DNA of 14,475 nucleotides from an uncultured bacterium (GTDB lineage Bacteria > Bacillota > Clostridia > Oscillospirales > Acutalibacteraceae), in contig CAJMOH010000059.1 in NCBI GenBank assembly GCA_905215055.1, positions 1-14,475 on the forward strand, in the 5' to 3' direction. Both the position numbers and the translations under genes were made by a program. Below, piece after piece: positions 6,257-11,922 of this stretch. Below the pieces are notes generated by a model that made no database searches, was not told the origin of the DNA, and worked only from the letters and a program-made list of their open reading frames with translations. Every line of letters begins with the position of its first letter. The first letter of the stretch is position 1.

Positions 6257-6844
6257 ATGGATTATCAATATAAAGAGGAGTTTCGCCAGATCTTTCAGAC
6301 CCATGTGACCCGCCGCGGCGGGGATCAGCTGCTGGAATGGCTGGAAAACACAGATTTTTTCACAGCGCCCGCCAGCACGAAATTTCATTGTGCCTGTGAG
6401 TTTGGCCTGGTGCAGCACAGCCTGAACGTGTACCATGTGCTGCGGGAGAAGTATTTTGAAGAGGGGGACAGCGAGGAGAGCTTTGCCCTGTGCGGCCTGC
6501 TTCACGATGTGTGCAAAGCCCAGTTCTACAAGGTCTCCACCCGCAACGTGAAAAACGAGGAAACAGGCCAGTGGGAAAAGCGCCCCTTCTATGCGGTGGA
6601 GGATGCCTTTCCCTATGGCCACGGGGAGAAATCCGTCTATCTGATCGAGCGCTTTGTCCGTTTAAAGCCTGCCGAAGCCATGGCGATTCGCTGGCACATG
6701 GGCGGCTTTGACGACGCTGTCAAGGGCGGAAATTTTGCCATCAGCGCCGCGTTTGACCGGTATCCCTTGGCGGTAAAGCTTCACCTGGCGGATTTGGAGG
6801 CCACCTATCTGCGGGAGCACGGCACTTCGGAGATTCGCCGGTAA
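6257..6844 (+). CDS. HD-domain phosphohydrolase-like protein
   Basis: A 195-aa soluble protein of the HD superfamily, metal-dependent hydrolases that usually act on phosphate esters of nucleotides or cyclic nucleotides. The metal-binding pattern is complete: His54 (VQHSLNVY), His83-Asp84 (LLHDVCK), His122 (YGHGEKS), His147 (RWHMGG) and Asp179 (HLADLEAT). The domain fills nearly the whole protein. A middle insertion, STRNVKNEETGQWEKRPFY, looks like a substrate-lid strand pair. ATG 6257 is preceded by GGAG. It is the first gene of an operon with an ABC transporter (17-nt gap), but no functional link to transport is evident. The substrate cannot be inferred; the family is secure. Confidence 0.88.
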   Translation: MDYQYKEEFRQIFQTHVTRRGGDQLLEWLENTDFFTAPASTKFHCACEFGLVQHSLNVYHVLREKYFEEGDSEESFALCGLLHDVCKAQFYKVSTRNVKNEETGQWEKRPFYAVEDAFPYGHGEKSVYLIERFVRLKPAEAMAIRWHMGGFDDAVKGGNFAISAAFDRYPLAVKLHLADLEATYLREHGTSEIRR

Positions 6845-6861
6845 AAAAGGAGGGCGCGTAT

Positions 6862-7914
6862 ATGGACGCCGTTGCCGCGTTTGACCTGACAAAAGAATAC
6901 GAGGGCCGAACCGCCCTGACCGGGCTGAATTTACAGGTTCCTCAGGGAGAGGCCTTTGCCTGTGTGGGGGAGCGGGCCTGCGGAAAGACAACGCTGATTC
7001 GCCTGCTGTGCGGACTGGCAAGGCCCACCAGCGGAGAGTGTACCGTTCTGGGGTTGTCCCCGGCGCATGAGCCTCAGCGGCTGCACAGCGTGGCGGGAAC
7101 CGTGTTGGACAGCGCCAAGCTTTACACAGGCATGACCCTTTATGAAAACCTGCGCTTTTTCGCGGGATTACACGGCCTGGACGACAACGACTCTCTGGAG
7201 CGCTCCTCCTTTCTTCTGCACAAGCTGGACATTTGGGAAGGCAGGGATATGCCCGTGGAAAATCTCTCCACGGGAGTCATCCGCCGGGCTTCCTTGGCCC
7301 GGGCGCTGATGCACAGCCCTCAGATTTTGCTGATAGACGAGCCTGCCGGCGGATTGGATCAGGAGACTGCCGACGCCATCCAGAGCCTGTTGGCCTTTGT
7401 GGGCCGGGAGGAGGGCGTCACCCTTTTCCTGTGCAGCTCCAACATGGACTTTGCCCAGCTTTTGTGCGGCGGCTTTGCGATTTTGCGGAAGGGGTCGCTT
7501 TTGGCCCGAGGGGATTTGGAATTCCTGCGGAAAGGCGCAGGGGTGGGGTATCGGGCCAGCTTCCGCTTGGCTGAAAACAGCCCTGCGCCGTCTGGCTTTC
7601 ACTGGGCGGAGGGCCTTTGGGAAAAGGAAATCGAAAGCGAAGAGGATATGCCGAAGCTGATTGCTCAGGGAGTGGAGCAGGGGCTGCGCTTGTACGAAGC
7701 CCGGCTGCTCAAGCCCACACTGAAGGAAATCTATGCCGCCTGGCTGGAGGGCGGAAGAAGGAAGGTGACGGAACTGCATGGAACGGCAGACGACAGCCCA
7801 GAGGATGGAGTATTCTGGGAAGGAGCAGAGAAACTTCAGGAGGGAGGAGAGGAGACCTTCTCCGAGGACGCCAACACCGGAGAGGAAACCCCAGAAACCC
7901 CAGAAGAGGCTTGA
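6862..7914 (+). CDS. ABC transporter ATP-binding protein (ABC-2 type)
   Basis: A 350-aa ATPase subunit. The P-loop is GERACGKTT (about 37-45), fitting GxxxxGKT but unlike the usual GPNGAGKT. The signature is LSTGVIRRASLARAL, and Walker B with D-loop is ILLIDEPAGGLD. The H-loop reads CSSNMD, with Asn where His is normal, and the Q-loop region (GTVLDSAKLYTG) has no Gln. Residues from about 215 form the C-terminal domain seen in ABC-2 exporters, and the last 45 residues are a strongly acidic tail. SD AAGGAGGG precedes the ATG. The gene overlaps the downstream permease gene by 137 nt in another frame. The likely role is energising that permease, as in NatA/NatB-type exporters; the substrate is unknown. 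Confidence 0.9.
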   Translation: MDAVAAFDLTKEYEGRTALTGLNLQVPQGEAFACVGERACGKTTLIRLLCGLARPTSGECTVLGLSPAHEPQRLHSVAGTVLDSAKLYTGMTLYENLRFFAGLHGLDDNDSLERSSFLLHKLDIWEGRDMPVENLSTGVIRRASLARALMHSPQILLIDEPAGGLDQETADAIQSLLAFVGREEGVTLFLCSSNMDFAQLLCGGFAILRKGSLLARGDLEFLRKGAGVGYRASFRLAENSPAPSGFHWAEGLWEKEIESEEDMPKLIAQGVEQGLRLYEARLLKPTLKEIYAAWLEGGRRKVTELHGTADDSPEDGVFWEGAEKLQEGGEETFSEDANTGEETPETPEEA

Positions 7915-8731
7915 CCTTCGAAAGATTTTTTCCTCTGCCGAAATTGTGTTGGTGGGCAAGGATTTGGGCGCTATCTGGCGAAACAAAGGCACGCGGGCTC
8001 TGCTGATGCTGCTGCCAGTGGTTTTAATTGTTGTACTGCCTTTGGCATATTCTGTAACCATCAGCTTTCTCCCCACAGAGGACGCGCTCTATCTTCCCAA
8101 GGAAATTGCCGCTATGGTTGGCGGCTTGGATGGCTACGGTCCCCGGCGCCAGTGGATGGCGGCCTTTACCTCGCTGCTTTGCCCCATGCTGTTTCTCTGT
8201 GTACCCATTGTTTGCTCTGTAACAGCGGCGGCGCGGGTTTTTGTGGGGGAAAAGGAGGGCGGCACGCTGGAAACATTGATGCTTTCCTCCATGGATGTCA
8301 AATCCCTGCTGCACGCCAAGGTAACCTGCTGCACGCTGCTATCCGTCGCCATCTCTCTGCTGTCCTTTCTGGCCTTTGCCATAGCGGTGTCGGTGGCGGA
8401 TATTCTCATGGGCGCGCCTTTCTTTTTCAATTTGGAGTGGCTTGTCTGTCTGGTGCTGCTGATGCCGCTGACAGCTCTGTTTTCCGTGGTGTTTGTCAGC
8501 TGGGAGCTGCCCAGGGTTCACAGCGTGGGGGAGGCCATGCAGACTATGGGTTATCTGATGCTCCCTCTGCTGCTGCTCTATTTGATCCAGTTCACAGGGG
8601 TATTTCGCATCACGGTCCCTCTGCTTTTGGGGATTGCCGCGCTGCTGGCGGTTTTATCGGTTGTGCTGTTTAACATCACCAGCCGAAATTTCCAGCCGGA
8701 GAGACTGTTTGCTTATCAGGAAGAGGAATAA
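7778..8731 (+). CDS. ABC-2 type permease
   Basis: A 317-aa integral membrane subunit. The hallmark ABC-2 motif is FVGEKEGGTLETLMLSSM (about 155-172), preceded by KDLGAIWRNKGTRALL before the first helix, with about six hydrophobic segments (roughly 50-72, 125-150, 185-210, 220-240, 260-278, 285-303). ATG 7778 is supported by GGAAGG upstream, giving a basic 45-residue N-terminal tail (14 Arg/Lys, 6 Glu) encoded within the end of the ATPase gene. A shorter form starting near the GTG at about 7947, just before KDLGAIWRNK, is possible but lacks an SD. The permease partners the ATPase upstream; together they resemble NatAB-like exporters. The substrate is unknown. Confidence 0.87.
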   Translation: MERQTTAQRMEYSGKEQRNFRREERRPSPRTPTPERKPQKPQKRLDLRKIFSSAEIVLVGKDLGAIWRNKGTRALLMLLPVVLIVVLPLAYSVTISFLPTEDALYLPKEIAAMVGGLDGYGPRRQWMAAFTSLLCPMLFLCVPIVCSVTAAARVFVGEKEGGTLETLMLSSMDVKSLLHAKVTCCTLLSVAISLLSFLAFAIAVSVADILMGAPFFFNLEWLVCLVLLMPLTALFSVVFVSWELPRVHSVGEAMQTMGYLMLPLLLLYLIQFTGVFRITVPLLLGIAALLAVLSVVLFNITSRNFQPERLFAYQEEE

Positions 8732-8737
8732 AGGCGT

Positions 8738-9082
8738 ATGCTGCAAAATCAAGATGTTTCTCAGCTTTCCCTTGCAGAGTGGAGACGCCTGCTGGAAAAA
8801 AGCCTTCTCCATGCCCGGCGCTTTGAGCTTCACTGCTGGAGCGACGAGACTCCGTGGCTGCGGCTCGCCCTGGAGTATGGGGTTCCCAAGCCGGCGGAGT
8901 GGGAGGGAGGAACCGTGGTCGAAGGGCCTGTGACAGAATCCTTCCGGCGGATGCTGCTCTCTCTGGACCGGCCGAGGGACCGTGATGTCTACAACAAATT
9001 TACCCCCTTTTTCTCCATTGCACTGGACGGGGAAAGCTTCTTCGAGCATTACGGAACGGAGGTAACCCTGCCTCTTTCTTGA
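8738..9082 (+). CDS. Conserved-looking hypothetical protein, last gene of the ABC operon
   Basis: A 114-aa soluble protein that I do not recognise. It has no signal peptide, membrane helix or catalytic motif. The first 40 residues are helical and amphipathic (LSLAEWRRLLEKSLLHARRFEL). The middle is Trp/Pro-rich (CWSDETPWLRLALEYGVPKPAEW), and the C-terminal part (YNKFTPFFSIALDGESFFEHYGTEVTL) looks like beta strands. It starts 6 nt after the permease stop and shares the operon. The -35 of the next promoter overlaps its stop. Coding is supported by length, position and codon use; function is unknown. Confidence 0.7.
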   Translation: MLQNQDVSQLSLAEWRRLLEKSLLHARRFELHCWSDETPWLRLALEYGVPKPAEWEGGTVVEGPVTESFRRMLLSLDRPRDRDVYNKFTPFFSIALDGESFFEHYGTEVTLPLS

Positions 9083-9107
9083 CAATACCGGTAAAATCTG
9101 ATAGATT
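9079..9107 (+). promoter_or_regulatory. Strong sigma-A promoter of the TSCPD gene
   Basis: A perfect TTGACA (9079-9084), a 17-nt spacer and TAGATT (9102-9107). The -35 overlaps the stop codon of the preceding gene. This gives the TSCPD gene independent expression, although read-through from the ABC operon is also possible. Confidence 0.85.
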
Positions 9108-9152
9108 AAGAAAGTGTTCCAGAGAAATCTTACGAAAGGAAGCGAATCAGCT

Positions 9153-9416
9153 ATGGAAATACATTACACTCCCAAGGGAGTATGTTCCCGGCAAATTGAC
9201 ATTGTGGTGGAGGACGGCGTGATCCAGTCCGTCAAATTCACCGGCGGCTGCAACGGCAATACGCAGGGCGTGGCCGCGCTTGCCCGCGGCATGAAGGTGC
9301 AGGATTATCTGGACCGGTGCAAAGGCATTCACTGCGGCGCCCGTCCCACCTCCTGTCCGGATCAGCTGGCCCAGGCCTTGAGCCAGGCTGTGGAGGACGG
9401 CAGAATCAGCCTGTAA
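9153..9416 (+). CDS. TSCPD-domain protein (TIGR03905-like)
   Basis: An 87-aa stand-alone TSCPD-domain protein. The literal TSCPD motif is at residues 66-70, and five cysteines (11, 33, 56, 61, 68) fit a metal- or cluster-binding site. Related domains occur at the C-terminus of B12-dependent ribonucleotide reductases; the free-standing form is uncharacterised. ATG 9153 with SD AAAGGA is chosen over an in-frame GTG at 9114, because 9114 coincides with the expected transcription start and leaves no room for an SD. It is monocistronic, with a strong promoter and a strong terminator. The function is unknown beyond likely metal binding. Confidence 0.88.
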   Translation: MEIHYTPKGVCSRQIDIVVEDGVIQSVKFTGGCNGNTQGVAALARGMKVQDYLDRCKGIHCGARPTSCPDQLAQALSQAVEDGRISL

Positions 9417-9434
9417 GCCTGAAAGCGTTCATGG

Positions 9435-9474
9435 AAAAAGCCCTTCCCCTCGTAGAGAGCGGGAAGGGCTTTTT
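9435..9474. terminator. Bidirectional terminator
   Basis: A perfect 14-bp stem, AAAAAGCCCTTCCC (9435-9448) with GGGAAGGGCTTTTT (9461-9474), and a 12-nt loop. Because A- and T-runs flank the GC core on both sides, it can end the TSCPD gene on the plus strand and the 42-aa peptide gene on the minus strand. Confidence 0.92.
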
Positions 9475-9517
9475 GTGTAGCCGGGGCTAAAAAACCTCCG
9501 GCGTCAGACTGGGAAGG

Positions 9518-9646
9518 TTAGCAGCCGCAGCCGCCGCAGTTGTTGCAACCGCAGTCGTTGTTGTTGCCAAAGCCAAACCCATTGCCGCCGCAGCAGCACA
9601 GCAGGATCAGGATGATGATGAGCCAAGTGCAGTTTCCGTTACACAT
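9518..9646 (-). CDS. 42-aa Cys/Gly-rich membrane micropeptide
   Basis: A short gene easily missed by length cut-offs. It encodes 42 residues: MCNGNCTW, a hydrophobic stretch LIIILILL (9-16), a CCC triplet, a Gly/Asn-rich linker and a tail ending CGCNNCGGCGC. Ten of 42 residues are Cys and ten are Gly. The SD GAAAGGAGG lies 9 nt before the ATG, an ideal arrangement, and a strong bidirectional terminator lies 44 nt past the stop. It resembles the small hydrophobic, Gly/Cys-rich peptides found in spore coats and envelopes of Firmicutes (YjcZ-like in style, not in detectable sequence). The candidate promoter is sporulation-like. A role in the spore coat or metal binding is inference. Confidence 0.75.
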   Translation of the reverse strand: MCNGNCTWLIIILILLCCCGGNGFGFGNNNDCGCNNCGGCGC

Positions 9647-9675
9647 GGAAGATTGCCTCCTTTCAAATTACACTC

Positions 9676-9705
9676 TATCTTATGGCGGGAGAAAAAAAGT
9701 GTGAC
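9676..9705 (-). promoter_or_regulatory. Candidate mother-cell sporulation promoter (sigma-E/K-like)
   Basis: On the minus strand GTCACACT (9705-9698), a 13-nt spacer and CATAAGATA (9684-9676). CATAAGATA fits the sigma-K -10 pattern CATANNNTA, with an AC 16 nt upstream; the -35 region partly fits the sigma-E pattern. The sigma-A reading of this stretch is poor. The start site would be about 23 nt before the 42-aa gene. Confidence 0.45.
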
Positions 9706-9806
9706 AGAGGCCTGTTTGACCTAATCTTTTTTTAAAAAAGTAGTCTGCGTGAGCAAACAGAAGAAAAAGCGAGCTTGAGAAAGATAATCCCCTCTATTCA
9801 GCTGAG

Positions 9807-9823
9807 TTTGACTTTTGTTGACC
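9807..9823 (-). promoter_or_regulatory. Second CtsR box (upstream, inverted)
   Basis: On the minus strand GGTCAAC-AAA-AGTCAAA matches the CtsR heptad direct repeat RGTCAAA-NAN-RGTCAAA with one mismatch. It abuts the -35 element of the ctsR promoter. Confidence 0.75.
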
Positions 9824-9851
9824 TTGATCTTTTCTTGAAACAGGATATAAT
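9824..9851 (+). promoter_or_regulatory. Promoter of the ctsR-mcsA-mcsB-clpC operon
   Basis: TTGATC (9824-9829), a 16-nt spacer and a perfect TATAAT (9846-9851). It is flanked on both sides by CtsR boxes. The stretch 9665-9806 before it holds the 42-aa gene's SD and promoter, an AT tract at 9726-9740 and a lone TTTGACC half-site at 9715-9721; nothing else was recognised. Confidence 0.85.
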
Positions 9852-9854
9852 TAA

Positions 9855-9871
9855 AGTCAAAGAAAGTCAAA
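9855..9871 (+). promoter_or_regulatory. Primary CtsR box
   Basis: AGTCAAA-GAA-AGTCAAA is a perfect match to the CtsR operator (two direct heptads, 3-nt spacer). It lies just after the -10, over the expected start site, ideal for repression. Confidence 0.95.
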
Positions 9872-9901
9872 GACAAGAAACGGGAGGATTGGTGAAATGA
9901 A

Positions 9902-10354
9902 ATGCGTATCAGCGACAGCGTTGCGAAATATATTTTAGATCTGCTCAACCAGGAAAACGGAACAGCGGAGATTCAACGAAACGAGCTGGCCAATTATCTG
10001 GGATGTGTTCCCAGCCAGATCAACTATGTGCTGACCTCCCGGTTCACCCCGGAGCAGGGATATATTGTGGAGAGCCGGCGAGGAGGCGGAGGTTATATCC
10101 GCATTACCCGCATGCGCCTTTCCAAATCCGATATGATTATGCATATTGTCAACAGTGTGGGAGACAGCTTGGACGCCGCCACGGCCCGGGCTATGACCGG
10201 GAATCTTTTGCAAAACGGCATGCTGGATACTGCCTCCGCCAATTTGATTCAAGCCGCCTGTTCAGAGCATACCTTGGCCGCTGTGCCAAAGGAAATCCGC
10301 GATACTGTGCGGGCAACTGTTTATAAAAACATGCTTCTGGCCACCAGAGCATAA
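9902..10354 (+). CDS. ctsR: CtsR, class III heat-shock repressor
   Basis: A 150-aa transcriptional repressor of clp genes. The N-terminal winged helix-turn-helix (about 1-70) begins MRISDSVAKYILDLL and carries the glycine-rich wing ESRRGGGGYIRI (57-68). In the family this loop, with the preceding Arg, acts as thermosensor and is the site phosphorylated by McsB. Residues 75-150 form the helical C-terminal domain. The length is normal (about 150-155 aa). ATG 9902 is the only suitable start; its SD GGGAGG is 14 nt away, a rather long spacing that may lower translation. It is first in the operon and behind two CtsR boxes, so it is autoregulated. At high temperature or protein stress it releases DNA and is degraded. 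Confidence 0.97.
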   Translation: MRISDSVAKYILDLLNQENGTAEIQRNELANYLGCVPSQINYVLTSRFTPEQGYIVESRRGGGGYIRITRMRLSKSDMIMHIVNSVGDSLDAATARAMTGNLLQNGMLDTASANLIQAACSEHTLAAVPKEIRDTVRATVYKNMLLATRA

Positions 10355-10367
10355 AGGGGGAACTGCT

Positions 10368-10883
10368 ATGATGTGTCAATCCTGCGGAAAGAAAACCGCA
10401 ACTACTCATATTAAAACCATTGTCAACGGGAAACTGACGGAATATCATCTCTGCGCGGACTGCGCCAAGCAGAAGGGCTATACCAATATTTTTTCCGGAT
10501 GGGGCATGGACCTTGGCAACCTGCTGGGCGGTTTTATCGGAAACGGCTCTCAGAGCAGCCAGATAACCCGCTGTCCCACCTGCGGCGCCAGCTTTGACGA
10601 AATTACGCAATCGGGGAAAATTGGCTGCGCGGACTGCTATCATACCTTTCGCAGCCAGTTGATGCCGGTGATTCAGCGGATTCACGGCACCACCCACCAC
10701 AAGGGAAAGGTTCCCGGCGGCTCTGCCCTGCGGATTACCGGAGGCCAGCATCAGATTATGCCGGTGCAGGAATCTCCTCTGGAGGAAAAGAAGCGCCTTT
10801 TAAAGCAGGCCATTGAGAAGCAGGATTTTGAACAGGCCGCCGTGCTGCGAGATGAGATCAAGGAGATGGAAAAGCATGACTGA
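10368..10883 (+). CDS. mcsA: McsA, activator of the McsB arginine kinase
   Basis: A 171-aa zinc-binding adaptor that stimulates McsB. It has four Cys pairs, Cys3/Cys6, Cys29/Cys32, Cys69/Cys72 (CPTC) and Cys87/Cys90 (CADC), forming two zinc sites, then a C-terminal UVR motif (about 136-170, EKKRLLKQAIEKQDFEQAAV) used for protein contact and also found in ClpC. Two adjacent ATGs (10368 and 10371) are possible starts; the first is used here, with a GGGGG-type SD 7 nt upstream. It lies 13 nt after ctsR and its end overlaps the mcsB start by 8 nt, so the two are translationally coupled, matching their complex. Confidence 0.96.
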   Translation: MMCQSCGKKTATTHIKTIVNGKLTEYHLCADCAKQKGYTNIFSGWGMDLGNLLGGFIGNGSQSSQITRCPTCGASFDEITQSGKIGCADCYHTFRSQLMPVIQRIHGTTHHKGKVPGGSALRITGGQHQIMPVQESPLEEKKRLLKQAIEKQDFEQAAVLRDEIKEMEKHD

Positions 10884-11916
10884 AACAGCGAAGTGGTATG
10901 AAAAAGCTGGGAACTGCGGCGATGTGGTGTGCAGCACCCGAGTCCGCCTGGCCAGAAACCTGCGGCAGTTTCCCTTTCCGGCCCGAGCCACTGTTAAGCA
11001 GCGTGAGGCCGTAGAGCAGCAGGTGAAGGACGCCCTGCTTTCGGGCAACAGCATTTTGTCCAAGGAATTTCGATTTTTGCCCCTGGAAAGCGCTTCGGAG
11101 GAGGAGGCTGTGTCCCTGGTAGAGCGTCACATTGTCAGCCCTGAGTTCATTTCCGACCGGCGGGGCAAGGCAGTGCTGATCTCCGAGGACGAGAGCATTT
11201 CCATCATGATTAATGAGGAAGATCATCTGCGCATTCAGGTGCTGCGGGAGGGCCTTTCCTTAAAGGAGGCCGCTGAGACCGCCGACCGGATCGACACGCT
11301 TCTCAGCGAAACCCTGACCTTCGCTTACGACCCGGAGTTTGGCTATCTGACTCAGTGTCCCACCAATCTGGGAACGGGTATGCGAGCCTCTGTGATGCTG
11401 CATTTGCCCGCTCTCACGGAAAACGGCGCCATGCCCAGAATCTCCTCCAACCTTTCCAAGCTGGGGCTGACAATTCGGGGGACCTATGGCGAGGGCAGCA
11501 AGATTGTGGGTGCCTTGTATCAGCTTTCCAACCAAATTACCTTGGGTCTTAGTGAAAACGAGGCCATTGAAAATCTCCGCTCCATCACCGTTCAGCTGAT
11601 GGAGGAGGAGCGCAAGGCCAGAGCGCAGATGAGTGAAAACATCGCCTGGCAGGATAAAATTGACCGGGCCGCGGGTATCCTGAAAACAGCCCGTGTCCTT
11701 TCCAGCAGCGAGTTTATGGAGCTGCTTTCCTATATACGGTTTGGCCTTTCCACCGGCGTGCTCCAAGGGGTTACCACCGAGGAACTGAACGCCTTGATGG
11801 TCAACGTTCAGCCCGCCACGTTGATGGCGAAGGCCGGCAAACAGCTGGATCAAAACGAACGCGACGTCCTTCGGGCCAGGATGGCTCGAGAGGTATGCGC
11901 GAGGATCAAGGAGTGA
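10876..11916 (+). CDS. mcsB: McsB, protein arginine kinase
   Basis: A 346-aa phosphagen-kinase-fold enzyme that phosphorylates Arg side chains, marking proteins for ClpC-ClpP and inactivating CtsR. Visible motifs are CSTRVRLARN (19-28), INEEDHLRI (112-120), the catalytic-loop CPTNLGTGMRAS (161-172) with Cys161, RGTYGEGS (201-208), and RDVLRA (329-334), which matches the RDXXRA phospho-arginine-binding motif used for allosteric control. All key motifs are intact, so it should be active. The start at 10876 (MTETAKWYE) was chosen over an in-frame upstream ATG at 10813, which would run through the mcsA UVR-coding region; AAGGAG lies 11 nt before it. It lies 6 nt before clpC. Confidence 0.96.
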   Translation: MTETAKWYEKAGNCGDVVCSTRVRLARNLRQFPFPARATVKQREAVEQQVKDALLSGNSILSKEFRFLPLESASEEEAVSLVERHIVSPEFISDRRGKAVLISEDESISIMINEEDHLRIQVLREGLSLKEAAETADRIDTLLSETLTFAYDPEFGYLTQCPTNLGTGMRASVMLHLPALTENGAMPRISSNLSKLGLTIRGTYGEGSKIVGALYQLSNQITLGLSENEAIENLRSITVQLMEEERKARAQMSENIAWQDKIDRAAGILKTARVLSSSEFMELLSYIRFGLSTGVLQGVTTEELNALMVNVQPATLMAKAGKQLDQNERDVLRARMAREVCARIKE

Positions 11917-11922
11917 TAGAGT

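Noticed and set aside
6053..6622. Long N-terminal extension of the GNAT frame
   Set aside because: It crosses a TATAAT promoter and the start of the divergent HD gene; the GNAT fold begins right after ATG 6052, which has a good SD.
7865..7905. Short GAAACCCCA tandem duplication near the ATPase end
   Set aside because: Only two copies of a 9-bp unit, in frame for both genes; too small to call a repeat feature.
9114..9152. GTG start giving a 13-residue longer TSCPD protein
   Set aside because: 9114 falls about 7 nt after the -10 box, at the expected transcription start, leaving no room for an SD; ATG 9153 has an SD and fits the family length.
9721..9948. 75-aa minus-strand open frame over the ctsR promoter
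   Set aside because: It covers the ctsR promoter, both CtsR boxes and the ctsR start, is low in complexity (Phe/Ser/Leu-rich) and has no convincing SD.
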